Origin: UBA4716 sp036310525
GTDB lineage: Bacteria; Bacillota; Clostridia; UBA1381
DNA length: 10,689 nt
NCBI GenBank assembly: GCA_036310525.1
Contig: JAXJRQ010000089.1
Location: 1-10,689 of the forward strand
Direction of reading: 5' to 3'
Part shown: piece by piece, positions 6,510 to 10,689 of the stretch
How the letters are laid out: each line of letters starts with the position of its first letter
Position numbering within the stretch: the first letter of the stretch is position 1
The notes under the pieces: generated by a model
What the model saw: only the letters and a program-made list of their open reading frames with translations
The model's database searches: none
Told to the model about the DNA's origin: nothing
Program-made: the position numbers and the translations under genes

Positions 6510-6537
6510 TTGTAAATTAATAAATTTATGGTATAAT
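6510..6537 (+). promoter_or_regulatory. Sigma-A promoter of secG
   Basis: TTGTAA (6510-6515) and a perfect TATAAT (6532-6537) lie 16 bp apart, with TGG directly before the -10 as an extended element. Transcription is expected to start near 6544, about 37 bases before the secG ATG. Confidence 0.8.
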
Positions 6538-6580
6538 AGTTAGGTATTGATATATTTAAAACAGAAAAGGAGGTTTGAAA

Positions 6581-6829
6581 ATGAATACTCTGTTCTTAGT
6601 TCTTCACATTATAGTTGCTTGTATACTTATCTTTGTAGTACTTATTCAGGAAGGTAAAGATCCCGGTATGAGAGGCATCCAGGGTGCTTCATCAGATATG
6701 GGAGATTCATTCTTCAAAAAAGCAGGCGGTACCACAAAAGAAGCTATGTTTGTTAAGCTTACAGCTACTGTTGCTATTTTGTTCTTGATAACAACACTTG
6801 TTCTTGTTGTGCTGACAGCTTCAAACTGA
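6581..6829 (+). CDS. secG: SecG, preprotein translocase subunit
   Basis: SecG is the small accessory subunit of the SecYEG channel and assists SecA-driven export. The 82-residue product has two membrane segments (about 3-22 and 59-79) joined by a cytoplasmic loop. The loop has the family pattern LIQEGKDPG (21-29), glycine/serine-rich sequence, then SFFKKAGG and MFVKLT before the second helix. The ATG at 6581 has AAAAGGAGG 7 bases upstream; a TTG two codons earlier is rejected because it lies too close to that site. The gene has its own promoter and an intrinsic terminator, so it is probably transcribed alone, divergently from hflX. Confidence 0.93.
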   Translation: MNTLFLVLHIIVACILIFVVLIQEGKDPGMRGIQGASSDMGDSFFKKAGGTTKEAMFVKLTATVAILFLITTLVLVVLTASN

Positions 6830-6842
6830 TAATATGACTACT

Positions 6843-6878
6843 AAACGCATCGTTTTTACGGTGCGTTTTTTAGTTTTT
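6843..6878 (+). terminator. Intrinsic terminator of secG
   Basis: AACGCATCG (6844-6852) pairs with CGGTGCGTT (6859-6867), nine pairs with one G-T wobble, around a 6-base loop. A run of six T (6866-6871), then TAGTTTTT, follows. It starts 14 bases past the secG stop codon and is the clearest terminator in the window. Confidence 0.9.
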
Positions 6879-6932
6879 ATTCATATTTTATACATAAATT
6901 ATTAATTTAGCATTACAAATATATTCTTTTAC

Positions 6933-6961
6933 TTGAAATTCATTTGCAAAAATGATATAAT
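6933..6961 (+). promoter_or_regulatory. Sigma-A promoter of recJ-rel
   Basis: TTGAAA (6933-6938) and a perfect TATAAT (6956-6961) are 17 bp apart. Transcription would start near 6968, leaving a leader of about 29 bases with GGAG 8-9 bases before the recJ ATG. Confidence 0.85.
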
Positions 6962-6996
6962 TAGGTAAGATTTTGTTTACTTTTTGGAGATAGCGA

Positions 6997-8712
6997 ATGA
7001 TTGATAAGATTTGGAAATACCGCAATAAAGAACTAAATACGCAGGAGATTGCAAAGTTCAGCAAAAACCTTAATCTTCCGCCGGTGATAGCTACCATACT
7101 GATGAACAGAAATATCGCTATGGAGGATGTAAGTGCATTTCTGGCAAAAACCATGAAAAGCATCAGAAATCCTATGCTTATGAACGACATGGATAAAGCT
7201 GTCGAAAGAATTATTTCTGCTATCCAAAACAAAGAAAAAATTGTCATTTACGGTGACTATGACGTTGACGGTATAACCTCTACCACGCTTATGCAGGATT
7301 TTCTGTCCTCTATAGGCGCAGATGTAAGCTACTACATTCCCGACCGCAAGGATGAGGGATACGGAATAAATATAAAAGCAGTCAATAATTTTATAAAACA
7401 GGGTGTCAGACTTCTTATAACTGTTGACTGCGGTATAACAGCTTTAGGTGAGGTTTCATTTGCCAAGCTGCTTGGTATGGACGTAATCATTACGGACCAT
7501 CACACATGCAAGGAGCGTCTTCCCGAAGACGCATGCGCAATCATAAATCCCAAACGCCCCGATTCAACTTATCCGTTTGATGGTGCGGCAGGTGTCGGCG
7601 TGGCATTCAAGCTTGTTCTTGCGCTTGCCATGGCTCTTAAAATGAATACCACCGGATGTTTTATGAAATACATTGATATTGTCACCATAGGCACTATTGC
7701 GGATGTGGTTCCGCTGACAGATGAAAACAGAGTTATTGTTGATAAGGGGATTAGCGCAATACGCAATTCTTCACGCCCCGGCATACGTGCGCTATTAAAG
7801 GTATCAGGTGCAGATAAGCGCCCGATAACCGCTTCATCAATCGCTTTTACTATTGCACCAAGGCTTAATGCCGCAGGCAGACTCTCAAGCGCTTCAACTG
7901 CCGTTGAACTGCTTCTTACTTCCAATGAAGAAGAAGCATTAAAGATTGCCACCGAGCTTGACGAAGAAAACAGCAACAGACGTTTTACAGAGCAGGAAAT
8001 ATACGACGAGGCAATGGAACAGATTGCCGCAGACGTGAATTTTGAAAAGAAAAAGGTAATTGTATTATATAAAAGAGGCTGGCATCATGGAGTTATAGGT
8101 ATAGTCGCATCAAGAATAAGCGATTTATATTATAAACCGTGTATTCTCATTTCAACCGATGAAAACGGCGAAGGCAAAGGCTCGGGACGTTCAATCCCCT
8201 CATTAAATCTCTTTGATGCGCTTTCAGAGTGCAGTGATACACTCGTTGATTTCGGAGGTCATGCCGCTGCAGCCGGTCTTAGCATAAACGAATCAGAAAT
8301 TGATAATTTTTCAAAGAAGATAAATAAATATGCCGATGACAATCTCACAGCAAATGACATGATTCCACAGTTATTAATTGATTGTCCGATAAGTGAAAAT
8401 GACATTTCAATCGAGTCTGTCAATGCCTTAAACAAGCTTGAGCCTTTCGGTATGAATAACGAAAAACCCGTATTTGCCATTGAAAACGTTCAGGTTGCCG
8501 ACGCTGCCGTTGTCGGTGCCGATAACAAGCATTTACGTCTTAAAATATCAAAAAACGGCAAAACTATAAACTGTATTGCATTCGGGCTCGGGCACATGCT
8601 TCCAATGCTCAATGCAAAAAAGCCTGTAAGTGTTGCATTCCATATGGATATAAACCATTATCAGGGACGTGAACAGGTACAGCTTATTGTCAAAGATATA
8701 AAGCTTATGTAA
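6997..8712 (+). CDS. recJ: Single-stranded-DNA-specific 5'-3' exonuclease RecJ (short form)
   Basis: RecJ degrades single-stranded DNA 5' to 3' in recombinational, mismatch and base-excision repair. It is a DHH-family phosphoesterase using two metal ions. The motifs are intact: GDYDVDG (86-92), DCG (144-146), the name-giving DHH (167-169), NPKRPD (184-189), IGTIADVVPL (231-240) and RLNAAGR (289-295). The DHHA1 domain has WHHGVIGIVASR (362-373), GSGRS (395-399) and FGGHAAAAG (419-427). The C-terminal third fits the OB-fold DNA-binding domain. At 571 residues it is close to the E. coli length and lacks the long C-terminal extension of the roughly 780-residue B. subtilis protein. The ATG start has GGAG 8-9 bases upstream. 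The next gene starts 18 bp later, so the two are probably co-transcribed. Confidence 0.96.
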   Translation: MIDKIWKYRNKELNTQEIAKFSKNLNLPPVIATILMNRNIAMEDVSAFLAKTMKSIRNPMLMNDMDKAVERIISAIQNKEKIVIYGDYDVDGITSTTLMQDFLSSIGADVSYYIPDRKDEGYGINIKAVNNFIKQGVRLLITVDCGITALGEVSFAKLLGMDVIITDHHTCKERLPEDACAIINPKRPDSTYPFDGAAGVGVAFKLVLALAMALKMNTTGCFMKYIDIVTIGTIADVVPLTDENRVIVDKGISAIRNSSRPGIRALLKVSGADKRPITASSIAFTIAPRLNAAGRLSSASTAVELLLTSNEEEALKIATELDEENSNRRFTEQEIYDEAMEQIAADVNFEKKKVIVLYKRGWHHGVIGIVASRISDLYYKPCILISTDENGEGKGSGRSIPSLNLFDALSECSDTLVDFGGHAAAAGLSINESEIDNFSKKINKYADDNLTANDMIPQLLIDCPISENDISIESVNALNKLEPFGMNNEKPVFAIENVQVADAAVVGADNKHLRLKISKNGKTINCIAFGLGHMLPMLNAKKPVSVAFHMDINHYQGREQVQLIVKDIKLM

Positions 8713-8730
8713 AAAAGGAGGTGTTCGGCA

Positions 8731-10689
8731 ATGTCAACTGACAATCTTTCAATTTTGTCACCTGAAAAAATCGAACAGCATAATAACGAAAATACCGATG
8801 TACTTATTGACACTATTGCCGAACGAGTTGCGCAGTACAGTCCCTCATCAAATACGGATGCTATTTATGTTGCATATTTCCTTGCGAAAAATGCACATAA
8901 AAATCAGTTCCGCAGAAGCGGTGCGCCATATATAGAGCATCCCGTGCAGATTGCTTATATCGCATCACAGCTTAACCTTGACGCAACAACAATTATTGCG
9001 TGTCTTTTACATGACGTAATTGAGGACACTCCTTATACATATAAAGACATAGAAGCTTTCTTTGGTCCGAATGTTGCAGAGCTTGTTGACGGTGTTACAA
9101 AGCTGAAGCAGATTCAGTACAACACACGTGAAGAACAGCAGGTTGAAAATCTCAGAAAAATGTTTTTTGCAATGTCAAAGGACATAAGGGTAGTCGTTAT
9201 AAAGCTCATCGACCGCCTTCACAACATGCGTACCTTGAATTTCATGCCGCAACATAAACAGCTTCTGATTTCCAAAGAAACGCTTGATGTTTATGCTCCT
9301 CTCGCCCATCGTTTGGGTATGTCTAAAATCAAGATTGAGCTTGAGGATTTATCACTTAAATATCTTGACCCTATAGCCTACGAGGAAATACGCACAAGCA
9401 TAAACCAGAAAAAAAGCGAGCGTGAACAGTTTATAGCAGAAATCATGAATCTGCTTGAAAAAAAGCTTTCCGATTTGAATATCAAAGGTCAGGTTACAGG
9501 ACGTGCAAAGCATTTTTACAGTATTTTCAGAAAAATGTATACACAGAACAAAACGCTTGAAGAATTATACGATTTGTTCGCACTTCGTATTATCGTAGAC
9601 AGTGTTGCTGATTGCTATGCTGTTTTAGGTATGGTTCACGATTTATATACACCTGTTCCGATGCGATTTAAAGACTATATTGCGATGCCAAAGCCCAATA
9701 TGTATCAGTCACTTCATACTACGGTTATAGGTCCTAACGGAACACCGTTTGAAATTCAGATACGTACATGGGAAATGCACAAGGTTGCCGAAGAAGGTAT
9801 CGCCGCACACTGGAAGTACAAGGAAGGCAAAAGCGGTACCAACGATATGGACGGTACGCTTAACTGGGTACGTCAGCTCCTTGATACGCAAACAGAAATA
9901 ATTGATACAGACGAATTTTTCCATGCATTGAAGTTTGATTTATTTACCGACGAAGTGTTTGTATTTACACCTCAGGGCAAGGTTATATCTCTTCCCGCAA
10001 AAAGCACCGTTATTGATTTTGCATTTGCCATCCATTCACAGGTCGGCTATAAAATGAGCGGTGCAAAGGTTAACGGAAAAATCGTTCCCAATAACTATAT
10101 TTTAAATAACGGTGAAATAATTGAAATACTTACTGCAAATACACGTGGTCCGAGTCGTGACTGGCTGAAAATATGCCGTACTTCTGCGGCTAGAAATAAA
10201 ATTAACCAGTGGTTCAAGCGTGAACGCAGAGATGAAAATATAGAGCACGGCCGTGAGCTTATCGAGCACGAATTAAGACGTGTCGGCAATACTCACGCAC
10301 AGCTTTTCAGACCCGAATGGGTTGAAATTCTCACAAAGCGCTACGGATTTAATAATGTTGACGATTTGTATGCAGGAGTCGGTTACGGTGCGCTTACCTC
10401 TCAAAAGGTTGTACTGCGCCTTCGTGAAAACTGGCTCAAGCTTCAAAAGGAAAATAAAGCACAGGAAGAACCCGAAGTTGATACATCAACTCCCTATCAG
10501 CCGAAAACTTCAAGCAAGGGTATTATAGTAAAAGGTATAGATAACTGCCTTGTGCGCCTTGCTCACTGCTGCGGTCCTGTTTCGGGTGATGATATTGTCG
10601 GATTTATTACACGGGGCAGAGGCGTAAGTGTTCACAGACGTGACTGTCCGAACATGAATCCCGAAATCCTCTCCGAAGAAGATAAGAGC
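8731..10689 (+). CDS. relA: Bifunctional (p)ppGpp synthetase/hydrolase Rel (3' end beyond the window)
   Basis: The frame from ATG 8731 (AAAAAAGGAGG upstream) stays open for 653 codons to the window edge, so the product is partial. The hydrolase HD domain has H70 (YIEHP), H94-D95 in LLHDVIEDT and D161 in IDRLHNMRTL, all metal ligands in place. The synthetase domain has GRAKHFYSI (257-265), D281 in YDLFALRIIVD, RFKD (312-315), YQSLHTTV (325-332) and EIQIRT (341-346). RxKD, rather than the ExDD of synthetase-only RelA, marks the bifunctional type. The TGS domain spans about 406-470. A zinc-finger-like region has C606, H612-C613-C614 and C639. The C-terminal ACT domain lies beyond the edge. The enzyme makes and breaks the stringent-response alarmone on ribosomes. 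In B. subtilis recJ, apt and relA are adjacent; here apt is missing between recJ and rel. Confidence 0.96.
   Translation, partial: MSTDNLSILSPEKIEQHNNENTDVLIDTIAERVAQYSPSSNTDAIYVAYFLAKNAHKNQFRRSGAPYIEHPVQIAYIASQLNLDATTIIACLLHDVIEDTPYTYKDIEAFFGPNVAELVDGVTKLKQIQYNTREEQQVENLRKMFFAMSKDIRVVVIKLIDRLHNMRTLNFMPQHKQLLISKETLDVYAPLAHRLGMSKIKIELEDLSLKYLDPIAYEEIRTSINQKKSEREQFIAEIMNLLEKKLSDLNIKGQVTGRAKHFYSIFRKMYTQNKTLEELYDLFALRIIVDSVADCYAVLGMVHDLYTPVPMRFKDYIAMPKPNMYQSLHTTVIGPNGTPFEIQIRTWEMHKVAEEGIAAHWKYKEGKSGTNDMDGTLNWVRQLLDTQTEIIDTDEFFHALKFDLFTDEVFVFTPQGKVISLPAKSTVIDFAFAIHSQVGYKMSGAKVNGKIVPNNYILNNGEIIEILTANTRGPSRDWLKICRTSAARNKINQWFKRERRDENIEHGRELIEHELRRVGNTHAQLFRPEWVEILTKRYGFNNVDDLYAGVGYGALTSQKVVLRLRENWLKLQKENKAQEEPEVDTSTPYQPKTSSKGIIVKGIDNCLVRLAHCCGPVSGDDIVGFITRGRGVSVHRRDCPNMNPEILSEEDKS

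Noticed and set aside
6888..7247. A 119-codon hydrophobic minus-strand frame over the recJ promoter and 5' end
   Set aside because: The hydrophobicity arises from reading AT-rich DNA and recJ codons in reverse. It has no ribosome binding site and covers a strong promoter for recJ.
1..10689. Mobile element, CRISPR array, toxin-antitoxin or defence system
   Set aside because: No transposase, integrase, direct-repeat array, cas gene, toxin-antitoxin pair, tRNA or rRNA signature was seen. The lone NTPase gene has no partner that would suggest a defence module.

Overview
The window looks like chromosomal DNA from an AT-rich member of the Bacillota, most likely class Clostridia and possibly a gut-type lineage. 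The evidence is strong AAAGGAGG-like ribosome binding sites, canonical sigma-A promoters (TTGNAA/TATAAT, some with extended -10), many A/T-ending codons, a bifunctional Rel-type (p)ppGpp enzyme, and the gene families present. No phage, transposase, CRISPR or toxin-antitoxin genes were seen. This is mainly a housekeeping region with ten protein genes, nine complete and one cut by the right edge. I did not find a convincing undescribed multi-gene system.

Left part, minus strand (positions 1 to about 3770). A sigma-A promoter with an ArgR-like palindrome on its -35 drives argD (acetylornithine aminotransferase), argF (ornithine carbamoyltransferase) and a small GNAT acetyltransferase, with gaps of 20 and 33 bp. 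A long imperfect palindrome (1008-1055) follows. It could end the arg transcript and also covers the start of the last gene, a P-loop NTPase of unknown function whose N-terminal half looks like a degenerate copy of its C-terminal NTPase half. A REP-like palindrome sits at the left edge.

Middle part, minus strand (3786 to about 6468). hflX (ribosome-associated GTPase), a YigZ/IMPACT-family gene and a small membrane-anchored protein with an Asp-rich calcium-loop-like motif are packed with overlapping or nearly overlapping ends, so they are probably one operon. A stem-loop terminator separates them from the argD promoter.

Right part, plus strand (6510 to the end). secG (SecYEG subunit) is transcribed divergently from hflX and closes with a clear intrinsic terminator. 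A separate promoter then drives recJ (single-strand DNA exonuclease) and, 18 bp later, a bifunctional relA/spoT gene that runs off the window within its zinc-finger-like domain, before the expected ACT domain. The shared themes are arginine synthesis, ribosome and stress physiology (HflX, YigZ/IMPACT, Rel), protein export (SecG) and DNA repair (RecJ). No intergenic stretch exceeds 300 bp.
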